From the NCBI GenBank assembly GCA_001801345.1, contig MGXJ01000008.1, positions 1 through 9,040 on the forward strand: DNA of 9,040 bases. The letters run 5' to 3'. The notes beneath the pieces were generated by a model, which did no database searches, was not told the DNA's origin, and worked only from the letters and a program-made list of their open reading frames with translations. This document shows, one piece after another, positions 1 through 4,522 of the stretch. Position numbers and translations under genes: made by a program. The stretch is from Gammaproteobacteria bacterium RBG_16_37_9 (lineage in GTDB: Bacteria; Pseudomonadota; Gammaproteobacteria; UBA9339). How positions within the stretch are numbered: position 1 is the first letter of the stretch; each line of letters begins with the position of its first letter.

Positions 1-40
1 CACTTTAGATGCCGTTTAGTAAGAGGGAGTCCATCTCATT

Positions 41-62
41 GGGTCTACGCCCGAGGATGACA
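41..62. repeat. Half copy of GTCATCC-type palindromic repeat (family A)
   Basis: The stretch ends in CCCGAGGATGACA. Read on the minus strand it begins TGTCATCCTCGGGCG, the same as the left half of the complete repeat at 4094-4166. Beyond the GGGTC/CGCCC core the similarity decays, so this is a truncated or diverged copy. It directly abuts the family B palindrome that starts at 64. The rest of 1-40 shows nothing I can identify. Confidence 0.55.
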
Positions 63-63
63 A

Positions 64-149
64 GGTAGCCGCAAGCTTTAGCTTGCGTTTTCTGGCAGCG
101 CAGACTAAAGCTTGCCCCGTTATGTTTCTAAACGGGGTTTGCGGCTACC
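64..149. repeat. GGTAGCCGC palindromic repeat (family B) with interrupted right arm
   Basis: The left arm at 64-87 begins GGTAGCCGCAAGCTTTAGC. The right arm starts at 99 (CGCAGACTAAAGCTTG) and finishes at 142-149 (CGGCTACC). The two right-arm pieces are separated by an extra segment at 115-141, which forms its own hairpin (CCCCGTT at 115-121 with AACGGGG at 131-137). A trinucleotide TTG occurs on both sides of that hairpin (112-114 and 139-141). A second, uninterrupted copy lies at 4249-4319, which establishes this as a dispersed family. The copy lies just downstream of lpxB and could fold at the 3' end of its transcript, but there is no U-run of the kind expected for an intrinsic terminator. 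Confidence 0.8.
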
Positions 150-173
150 ACTGTTTGTCAAATATTTAACTCA

Positions 174-1313
174 TTATGACAAGCATTTCACGACTAGCTG
201 CGCAACATCTTCTTGCTTGTCATTTTCCAATATTTTTCTCGTATTTTTTAGATTCTTTATCATCTCTTCCCGGTAAGAATTATTGTTTAATATTTTTTCC
301 ATTTCTTCGGCAATTTTTTCAGCTGTAGCATCATTTTGTAATAATTCCAGCACTATTTTTTTATTGGCCAAGATATTGCATAGACCAACGTATGGAATTT
401 TAACTAAATGTCTTGCTATTTGATATTCTAACCATGACATCTTGTAAATAATTACCAAGGGAGTTTCCGTAAGCGCAATTTCCAGGGTTGCAGTTCCGGA
501 AGCTGAAATAATCGCATCACAAGCATGCATAACATTGTAATTTTGCCCCTTAACTATTTGAATTTCGATCGAGCTTGATTGCAAATAAGGTTGCAGGATA
601 GTAGCAGAAATGGAAGGTGCTTGTGATAATAAAAATTGTAAGTTGGGGTTATGTTCTTTTAATATTTTTGCAGCATTTAACATGACCGGCAACAACCGCT
701 TGATCTCGCTTAAGCGACTTCCGGGAAATAAACCAATAGTTTTGCAAGTTGGCTCTAGATTAAATGTTTGATTTATTTTTGTGAGTGATGATTTTGGAGG
801 AACTATATCTAGCAAAGGATTGCCGACAAAAGTCACAGGAACTTGCCATTTGTTATAAAAATCAACCTCAAATGGGAATATTACTGCCATCATAGCAACG
901 CAGTTTTTTATAATTTTTACCCGACTCTGATGCCATGCCCAAACTTTCGGGCTTATAAAATATAAAACTTTCACGCCAGCTTTTTTTGCTGCTTTAGCTA
1001 AACGTAAATTGAATCCTGGGTAATCGACGAGTATTAATAAATCTGGTTTGTCATGAAAAATAGCATTTTTCATCGAGCGAAAGGCGCGCCATATTTTTGA
1101 AAGTTTTGTGACAATCTCCAAAGCACCAAAAACGCTTAATTCATTGGCATTAACGATTGTATTAACCCCAACTTTTTGCATTGAATCTGTTCCCATGCCG
1201 TAGAACCTTATATTGGGCGCGATTTTTGTTACTGCTAGAACTAAATTAGCTGCATGCATGTCACCAGATGCTTCGCCAGCTGATATGAGAATGCGTTTGG
1301 TTAAATTATGCAT
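174..1313 (-). CDS. lpxB: Lipid-A-disaccharide synthase LpxB
   Basis: LpxB is a GT19-family glycosyltransferase. It joins UDP-2,3-diacylglucosamine to lipid X (2,3-diacylglucosamine 1-phosphate), giving the lipid A disaccharide at the inner face of the inner membrane. The 379 residues are close to the usual length of about 380. Recognisable family motifs in order are SAGEASGDMHAAN (residues 11-23), VDYPGFNLRLAK (96-107), FISPKVWAWHQSRV (119-132), FPFEVDFY (146-153), VGNPLLD (163-169), GLFPGSRLSEIKRLLP (194-209), SGTATLEIAL (272-281) and PYVGLCNILA (307-316). ATG at 1313 is the only sensible start, since the conserved GEASGD block begins only about 13 residues in. No clear Shine-Dalgarno sequence precedes it. 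The gene stands alone and is divergent from the next gene, unlike the frequent lpxD-fabZ-lpxA-lpxB cluster. A functional product implies an LPS-bearing outer membrane. Confidence 0.96.
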   Translation of the reverse strand: MHNLTKRILISAGEASGDMHAANLVLAVTKIAPNIRFYGMGTDSMQKVGVNTIVNANELSVFGALEIVTKLSKIWRAFRSMKNAIFHDKPDLLILVDYPGFNLRLAKAAKKAGVKVLYFISPKVWAWHQSRVKIIKNCVAMMAVIFPFEVDFYNKWQVPVTFVGNPLLDIVPPKSSLTKINQTFNLEPTCKTIGLFPGSRLSEIKRLLPVMLNAAKILKEHNPNLQFLLSQAPSISATILQPYLQSSSIEIQIVKGQNYNVMHACDAIISASGTATLEIALTETPLVIIYKMSWLEYQIARHLVKIPYVGLCNILANKKIVLELLQNDATAEKIAEEMEKILNNNSYREEMIKNLKNTRKILENDKQEDVAQLVVKCLS

Positions 1314-1383
1314 GCGAATAAAGTATCATTTTTTGAAAAAAGAATATAGACAATAGCAGTAAATTTGCTATCATCAGCTACGA

Positions 1384-1411
1384 TTATCTTAACTTAAGAT
1401 TGATAAGATAA
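1384..1411. promoter_or_regulatory. Overlapping inverted repeats in the divergent lpxB / secreted-protein intergenic region
   Basis: TTATCTTA (1384-1391) pairs with TAAGATAA (1404-1411). Inside it, ATCTTAA (1386-1392) and TTAAGAT (1394-1400) form a second palindrome with a one-base centre. Three TAAGAT-type half sites are therefore crowded into 28 bp between two divergent genes. This resembles an operator for a dimeric regulator, though a regulator cannot be named and a chance AT-rich palindrome is possible. Confidence 0.35.
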
Positions 1412-1461
1412 TGGCCGGATCTTTAGACTAGGAACATGGTGCGCTTTTTTCGCAAGTAAAA

Positions 1462-1491
1462 TTGAGGCGCTGGTTTTTAGAAAGGTAAATA
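1462..1491 (+). promoter_or_regulatory. Weak sigma-70 promoter candidate for the secreted Cys/Lys-rich protein
   Basis: TTGAGG (1462-1467) and TAAATA (1486-1491) are separated by 18 bp, about 28 bp before the start codon. Both boxes match the consensus only partly, so this is tentative. Confidence 0.22.
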
Positions 1492-1519
1492 AAACAACAT
1501 TTTGAGGGGTAATAATTAT

Positions 1520-1843
1520 ATGTTTAACTTACGTAATTTGATGGTTTTTGTGGCGGTTTTTGGACTTTCTTTGGTAAGTGGTGTTTTTGCAGATGAGCCA
1601 ACCAAGCCTGAAGCAGCAGCTCCTATGACTCAACCAGCTGCAGCAGAAGTAGTAAAAGAAGCAAAGGAAATGAAGGAAGAAAAGGCTGCTATGGAGAAAA
1701 AAGAAGTAAAAAAACATAAAAAAGCAAAAAAAGGTTGTGGTTGTAAAAACAAAGATTGTGGCTGTAAAAAAGCTGTAGCTGAAAAGGCTGAGAGTGAAGT
1801 AAAAGACACATCAGCAACCGAAACAGATGCATACAAGAAGTAA
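1520..1843 (+). CDS. Small secreted Lys/Glu/Ala-rich protein with paired Cys-Gly-Cys motif, function unknown
   Basis: This is a 107-residue protein of no family I recognise. Residues 1-24 form a signal peptide with a hydrophobic core (LMVFVAVFGLSLVSG) and a likely signal peptidase I site after VFA-24. The mature chain begins with an Ala/Pro-rich stretch (25-42). Residues 43-71 are strongly charged, Lys/Glu/Ala-rich and probably helical. Next is the motif KGCGCKNKDCGCKK (71-84), in which Cys 73, 75, 80 and 82 are two CGC pairs, then an acidic tail. Two CGC pairs could bind a metal or form disulfides in the periplasm; this is inference. I chose ATG 1520 over an in-frame TTG at 1502 because an AGGGG ribosome site (1505-1509) precedes it and the signal peptide then starts correctly. 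The gene is monocistronic, with an intrinsic terminator 24 bp after the stop. Confidence 0.8.
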   Translation: MFNLRNLMVFVAVFGLSLVSGVFADEPTKPEAAAPMTQPAAAEVVKEAKEMKEEKAAMEKKEVKKHKKAKKGCGCKNKDCGCKKAVAEKAESEVKDTSATETDAYKK

Positions 1844-1867
1844 TATTTTTATTACATCAAGTTTGAC

Positions 1868-1896
1868 AAAAAGAGGCTTTTATAGCCTCTTTTTTT
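1868..1896 (+). terminator. Rho-independent terminator after the secreted Cys/Lys-rich protein
   Basis: AAAAAGAGGCT (1868-1878) pairs perfectly with AGCCTCTTTTT (1884-1894) across a 5-nt loop, and the 3' arm runs into a seven-base T tract. This is a textbook intrinsic terminator. Confidence 0.92.
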
Positions 1897-2014
1897 ATCC
1901 CATGTTTTTTCCCTGTATAGCAATGTTTAACCCTCCTGTTATTCTTATTGAGCTTTATTTGAATTTTTTAAAATTTATTCCATCAAATTATAAACTTTAA
2001 ACCTAGGAGAAAAC

Positions 2015-2356
2015 ATGTATAAATTAAGTCGTATAATTTTTTGTTGTAGTGTGGCACTTTTAATTACTGCAGCAACTGCTGAAAATGCCCTGGCTAAGGA
2101 TGCAAAATCCTCAACTCCAACTGAGCCGGTAGCGATTTCGATGGAGCAAAATGCAATTGTTCCAGTAAATATTAATTTAGCTGATGCCGCAGCTTTGCAA
2201 AAAATAAAGGGGTTTGGTAAGAAGAAAGCTCAAGCCATTATTGAGTATCGTAATAAAAATGGCCAGTTTAAATTGCTAGAAGAATTATTGAAAGTAGAAT
2301 GTCGCGGTATAAATAAAAAGTGGCTTGATAAAATGAGTAAATTTTTAACTATATAA
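2015..2356 (+). CDS. Secreted ComEA-like helix-hairpin-helix DNA-binding protein
   Basis: This 113-residue protein has a signal peptide (residues 1 to about 27, cleavage plausibly after ATA-22 or ALA-27), a short polar linker, and one ComEA-type helix-hairpin-helix (HhH) domain at about 51-113. The diagnostic block is VNINLADAAALQKIKGFGKK (51-70), followed by AQAIIEYRNKNGQFK and the second hairpin (KVECRGINKKW). ComEA-type proteins bind double-stranded DNA without sequence specificity in the periplasm and help pull DNA in during natural transformation. The match here is to the fold, and competence is not proven. The second hairpin is atypical: the usual KGIG is RGIN, with about two extra residues before it. 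The start is well set, with AGGAGA (2005-2010) spaced 4 nt before the ATG. It is a single gene between a terminator and a hairpin. Housekeeping periplasmic HhH proteins of unknown role also look like this. Confidence 0.82.
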   Translation: MYKLSRIIFCCSVALLITAATAENALAKDAKSSTPTEPVAISMEQNAIVPVNINLADAAALQKIKGFGKKKAQAIIEYRNKNGQFKLLEELLKVECRGINKKWLDKMSKFLTI

Positions 2357-2368
2357 ATTCATGTATTA

Positions 2369-2393
2369 ATAGGCCGGTGTTTGGCCGGCCTAT
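2369..2393 (+). terminator. GC-rich hairpin after the ComEA-like gene, possible terminator
   Basis: ATAGGCCGG (2369-2377) pairs perfectly with CCGGCCTAT (2385-2393) over a 7-nt loop, 12 bp after the stop codon. The position suits a transcript end, but no T tract follows. It would be a 3'-end stabilising or weak terminator structure, not a classical intrinsic terminator. Confidence 0.45.
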
Positions 2394-2413
2394 CCTACAT
2401 CACCAATTGAATT

Positions 2414-2441
2414 TTGTAATAAAGCGATAATCGATTATACT
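2414..2441 (+). promoter_or_regulatory. Sigma-70 promoter candidate for the methyltransferase, overlapping a perfect palindrome
   Basis: TTGTAA (2414-2419) and TATACT (2436-2441, five of six consensus bases) are 16 bp apart and lie about 30 bp before the methyltransferase start. The spacer and -10 are covered by the perfect 12-nt palindrome ATAATCGATTAT (2427-2438), which could be an operator. Confidence 0.42.
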
Positions 2442-2472
2442 GTTTAAGTCTATATCATTTAAAGGACCACAA

Positions 2473-3516
2473 ATGAAATACAAACTAGTTGCTGAAAATC
2501 CAGCAGAGGAACAAGCAATAGCATCTGATTTATTCCCCCAGCCCGTTATTGATACAATATCTACATTAGTGCAAACCCGGGCAATTATGGCGGCCGTTAA
2601 ATTAGGGATTTTTGAAGCTATTGGGCATGATCTAAAGTTGGCCCAGGAGATCGCCAAACGCGCCAGTGTCGATACGTCTTGTCTAGTGCTGCTACTTAGA
2701 GTTTTGTGTAATGCAGGATATATTGAAATAGAAGAAAATAAATTTAAAAATAGTCAATTAACAATCAAAACTCTTCTAGCTGATAGCGCACACAATTTAT
2801 CTGACTTCATTCATTTTGCTTACTTTCAATGGAATTGGATCGAGGGTATGGAAGCCGTTGTAAAGTCAGGAATTGGTTTAGACACGCATAAGACTATGCA
2901 ATTACCCCAAGACTGGGAAACTTACCAAAGAGCAATGTTTGAAGCGGCTCGTATTGAAGCGGTAGAGATTGCAAGCCTAGTGCCGGTCAAAGATGCGGCG
3001 ACTAAGTTACTCGATATTGGAGGCTCGCATGGTTTTTATGGCGCTACAATTTGTTTAAAGTATCCGCCAATGATTTCAGAGGTATTGGATTTACCTCAAG
3101 CAATTAATGCAGCTAAAATGATCGCTAAAGAAAATGGTTTTGATAATATTGTGTCTTATCGCGGTGGCAATGCTTTAGAAGATGAGTTGGGAAAAGATCT
3201 AGATGTTGTTTTTATGGCTAACATTGCACATCATTTTACAGAAACGCAGAATGAGGCACTTTTGAAGCGTATTTATAAAGCTATATCTTTAGATGGCACT
3301 GTGGCTATTCTTGATTTCAAGGAACCGGAACAATACGCGCAATCAGATCTTATTGGTGATACTTTAGCTCTTTTTTATCGTATTACTTCATCGGCGCAAT
3401 GCTATCAAGAGTCGCATTACATTAATTGGCTTAAACAGGCGGGTTTTTCCGATATAAAAGTTCACCAAACACCATTTGGTCCTACAAAATTACTAGTTAC
3501 TGGACGAAGGTTTTAA
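2473..3516 (+). CDS. SAM-dependent methyltransferase, O-methyltransferase-like with N-terminal dimerisation domain
   Basis: This 347-residue cytoplasmic enzyme has the two-part layout of small-molecule O-methyltransferases of the acetylserotonin / hydroxyneurosporene methyltransferase type. A helical winged-helix dimerisation domain occupies about 25-105 (QTRAIMAAVKLGIFEAI, then LLLRVLCNAGYIE). A Rossmann-like class I catalytic domain spans about 150-347. SAM-binding motif I is LLDIGGSHG (179-187), the acidic end of strand 2 is VLDLPQ (204-209), and NIAHHF (250-255) lies where the family often carries a catalytic His. The C-terminal LKQAGFSDIKVHQTPFGPTKLL (320-341) matches the closing strands of the fold. 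The start is supported by AAGGA (2462-2466). The substrate cannot be deduced. There is no biosynthetic cluster around it, so it is not obviously part of a natural-product pathway. Confidence 0.85.
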   Translation: MKYKLVAENPAEEQAIASDLFPQPVIDTISTLVQTRAIMAAVKLGIFEAIGHDLKLAQEIAKRASVDTSCLVLLLRVLCNAGYIEIEENKFKNSQLTIKTLLADSAHNLSDFIHFAYFQWNWIEGMEAVVKSGIGLDTHKTMQLPQDWETYQRAMFEAARIEAVEIASLVPVKDAATKLLDIGGSHGFYGATICLKYPPMISEVLDLPQAINAAKMIAKENGFDNIVSYRGGNALEDELGKDLDVVFMANIAHHFTETQNEALLKRIYKAISLDGTVAILDFKEPEQYAQSDLIGDTLALFYRITSSAQCYQESHYINWLKQAGFSDIKVHQTPFGPTKLLVTGRRF

Positions 3517-3533
3517 AAAAATTCTAATAGAAT
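3514..3533 (-). terminator. Possible intrinsic terminator of tRNA-Leu
   Basis: Directly after the mature tRNA end, read on the minus strand, ATTCT-ATT-AGAAT forms a short 5-bp hairpin followed by seven U. The stem is short and AT-only and uses the discriminator base, so it is a weak candidate. It overlaps the stop codon of the convergent methyltransferase gene. Confidence 0.35.
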
Positions 3534-3616
3534 GCCGAGGAGAGGACTCGAACCTCCACGGAGTTTCCTCCACAAGCATCTGAAGCTTGTGTGTCTACCA
3601 ATTCCACCACCCCGGC
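3533..3616 (-). tRNA. tRNA-Leu (anticodon CAG)
   Basis: This is an 84-nt class II tRNA. The acceptor stem GCCGGGG pairs with CCTCGGC (one G-T), with discriminator A. The anticodon arm is CAAGC-TTCAGAT-GCTTG with anticodon CAG (complement at 3580-3582), reading CUG codons. The long variable arm GGAG-GAAA-CTCC is typical of leucine tRNAs, and the T arm carries GTTCGAGTCC. The 3' CCA is not encoded: the bases after the discriminator are TTC, so a CCA-adding enzyme must supply it. An inverted-repeat element lies immediately upstream of the 5' end (see 3621-3697), so the native promoter is displaced by about 82 bp or replaced. Confidence 0.96.
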
Positions 3617-3620
3617 TTAG

Positions 3621-3697
3621 ATCCTGTTCATAAACTCTACTAATCTGGCCGAAAAAAACTGATTTTCGCCACAGCTTAGCGAGTTTATGAACAGGAT
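3621..3697. mobile_element. 77-bp MITE-like inverted-repeat element inserted at the 5' end of tRNA-Leu
   Basis: Terminal arms ATCCTGTTCATAAACTC (3621-3637) and GAGTTTATGAACAGGAT (3681-3697) are perfect 17-bp inverted repeats. The interior partly continues the pairing (CGAAAA with TTTTCG), so the whole folds into one long hairpin. The pentamer CTTAG flanks it on both sides (3616-3620 and 3698-3702), as expected of a target-site duplication. The left copy includes the complement of the first base of the mature tRNA, so the insertion spared the tRNA only because the target was duplicated. It has no coding capacity; a non-autonomous miniature element is the simplest reading. No second copy is seen in this window. 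Confidence 0.7.
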
Positions 3698-3724
3698 CTT
3701 AGTTAGAACTAATAACTACTTAAA

Positions 3725-3970
3725 CTACTTAGATATCTGATCAAGTTTACTACAACCATATTTATCGTAAAGGTTAATCATTTGTGTGTATTGGGTTGCA
3801 GAAGCTGTGCCTATACTAGGAGTAGATGTTTTATTGAAAATAATATTTCGTTTTAGTTCAGTGCAAAGTTGCACCTCCTGAGAAGGTGGATTTGTTGCAG
3901 AGTTTAAATTTGAATGAAAACATCCAGATAAGATAGGTATTAAAAAAGATAGCAGCCAAAGTTTTTTCAT
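3725..3970 (-). CDS. Small lipoprotein, function unknown
   Basis: This 81-residue predicted lipoprotein starts MKKLWLLSFLIPILSGC. A basic N-terminus and hydrophobic core lead to the lipobox LSGC, so Cys17 should be lipidated after signal peptidase II cleavage. The mature 65 residues are polar and contain QLCTELKRNIIFN (34-46) and LYDKYGC (67-73). Cys36 and Cys73 could form a disulfide. I do not recognise the family. ATG at 3970 is preferred: GAGGA (minus strand) lies about 8 nt upstream, and the signal peptide starts there. The frame stays open to an ATG at 4129, but that extension is translated repeat sequence. Residues after the lipobox do not obviously encode a sorting signal, so inner or outer membrane anchoring is undecided. 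Confidence 0.75.
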   Translation of the reverse strand: MKKLWLLSFLIPILSGCFHSNLNSATNPPSQEVQLCTELKRNIIFNKTSTPSIGTASATQYTQMINLYDKYGCSKLDQISK

Positions 3971-4000
3971 TGCATTGTTCCTCAAGGTTATTTTTGCATC

Positions 4001-4006
4001 ATTATA
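4001..4006 (-). promoter_or_regulatory. -10 box candidate for the lipoprotein gene
   Basis: On the minus strand this is a perfect TATAAT, 30 bp upstream of the chosen ATG. No convincing -35 is visible 16-18 bp further up. A start here would leave the repeat-derived upstream codons untranscribed, which supports the short form of the protein. Confidence 0.42.
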
Positions 4007-4050
4007 TGCTAATAAAATTATTTGCCTAATGTTTTTTGATATTAGAATTA

Positions 4051-4113
4051 TTGTCATCCTATGGCGCGCATTTGTCATCCTCGGGCTCACATTTGTCATC
4101 CTCGGGCGAAGAC
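4051..4113. repeat. Three tandem 21-bp units beginning TTGTCATCCT
   Basis: TTGTCATCCT recurs at 4051, 4072 and 4093 with an exact 21-bp period. The second halves of the units diverge (ATGGCGCGCAT, CGGGCTCACAT, CGGGCGAAGAC). The third unit is the left arm of the full double-hairpin repeat at 4094-4166, so the array looks like amplified or partial copies of that arm. At only three units with no constant spacer, it is not a CRISPR array. Confidence 0.8.
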
Positions 4114-4166
4114 CCGAGGATCTCGACACACTATGCTAGATCCTCGTGTCAAGCACGAGGATGACA
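4094..4166. repeat. Complete family A double-hairpin palindromic repeat
   Basis: Two hairpins face each other. The first is ATCCTCGGG (4098-4106) with CCCGAGGAT (4113-4121); the second is ATCCTCGTG (4140-4148) with CACGAGGAT (4154-4162). The outer ends TGTCATCCTCG (4094-4104) and CGAGGATGACA (4156-4166) are also inverse to each other, so the unit is a palindrome made of two palindromes, like a BIME built from inverted REP elements. A G-C pair in the first stem is a T-A pair in the second, preserving each stem. Similar GTCATCCTCGGG palindromes are common in intergenic DNA of many proteobacteria (recalled, not searched). Confidence 0.85.
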
Positions 4167-4179
4167 CAGTAGTAGAAGG

Positions 4180-4365
4180 CCAGGGTCGCCTCATTAAAAT
4201 TTTACGACAAACAATATTTTCAAAAATATCATTATGATAGTTTTGATCGGTAGCCGCAAGCTTTAGCTTGCGTGTTTGGATTGGCACAACACCAACGCAG
4301 GCTAAAGCCTGCGGCTACCTGATTTATGTCGATATAGTATTTTTTAATGAGGCGACCCTGCCCTG
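4180..4365. mobile_element. 186-bp MITE-like element with 19-bp inverted repeats and 9-bp target duplication
   Basis: CAGGGTCGCCTCATTAAAA (4181-4199) is the exact reverse complement of 4342-4360. Just outside, AGTAGAAGG occurs at 4171-4179 and again at 4366-4374, a 9-bp direct repeat typical of a transposition scar. The right end has an extra AGGG-type unit (CCCTGCCCTG) that the left end lacks, explained by slippage across a duplicated CAGGG. There is no transposase, so a full-length autonomous relative would have to provide it in trans. The element encloses the complete family B palindrome at 4249-4319. It sits between the lipoprotein gene and the transporter gene and interrupts a run of GTCATCC repeats (AGGATGAC resumes at 4380-4387). 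Confidence 0.82.
4249..4319. repeat. Complete family B (GGTAGCCGC) double-hairpin palindromic repeat
   Basis: The left arm 4249-4272 and right arm 4296-4319 are inverse at 22 of 24 positions. Each arm also contains its own hairpin: GCAAGCT-TT-AGCTTGC on the left and GCAGGCT-AA-AGCCTGC on the right. The two differences between arms are compensatory within the local stems. It is the intact counterpart of the copy at 64-149. TGAT lies on both sides (4244-4247 and 4320-4323), which may mark an insertion into the surrounding MITE or may be chance. Confidence 0.85.
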
Positions 4366-4431
4366 AGTAGAAGGATACGAGGATGACCGGCGATAAAAGC
4401 TCAAGAAGGCGCTATTATTATTTGATTTAAA

Positions 4432-4459
4432 TTGATTTTTTGATTTATATCATTATACA
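4432..4459 (+). promoter_or_regulatory. Sigma-70 promoter candidate for the transporter gene
   Basis: TTGATT (4432-4437) and TATACA (4454-4459) are separated by 16 bp, each matching four of six consensus bases. TTGATT also occurs at 4422 and 4440, so the exact -35 is uncertain. The rest of 4375-4522 shows only the GTCATCC half site at 4380-4387 and AT-rich DNA. Confidence 0.3.
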
Positions 4460-4522
4460 ATTCAGCAGGTGCCGAATAATGTGCTATTATTTAATATGTC
4501 AATAATGAAAGGTAAGTAAAAC

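Noticed and set aside
1436..1459. Seven-codon minimal frame (ATG GTG CGC to TAA) as a leader peptide ahead of the secreted protein
   Set aside because: AGGA lies only 2 nt before the ATG, and there is no attenuator-like structure. The promoter candidate lies downstream of it, so it is probably chance.
1502..1519. TTG start six codons upstream for the secreted protein
   Set aside because: The TTG lies upstream of the AGGGG ribosome site and would put polar residues before the signal peptide; ATG 1520 fits better.
1529..1836. Two minus-strand reading frames (1529-1717 and 1630-1836) opposite the secreted protein
   Set aside because: Their Phe/Ser-rich composition is the antisense of Lys/Glu/Ala codons, and the plus-strand gene has a ribosome site, a signal peptide and a terminator.
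1863..1868. Perfect TTGACA -35 hexamer
   Set aside because: It sits at the edge of the intrinsic terminator, and no -10 lies at the correct distance.
2400..2657. 85-codon minus-strand frame opposite the methyltransferase 5' end
   Set aside because: It is antisense to a clear coding region and to its promoter, with no family signal.
3971..4129. N-terminal extension of the lipoprotein to an ATG at 4129
   Set aside because: The extra 53 residues are translated GTCATCC repeats, they would bury the signal peptide, and a TATAAT and a ribosome site lie downstream of that ATG.
4051..4166. Possible CRISPR array
   Set aside because: There are only three imperfect 21-bp units with diverging second halves, no unique spacers between constant repeats and no cas genes. 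It is palindromic repeat DNA.
4096..4287. 63-codon minus-strand reading frame
   Set aside because: It lies entirely within palindromic repeats and the MITE; it has no ribosome site and no recognisable protein.
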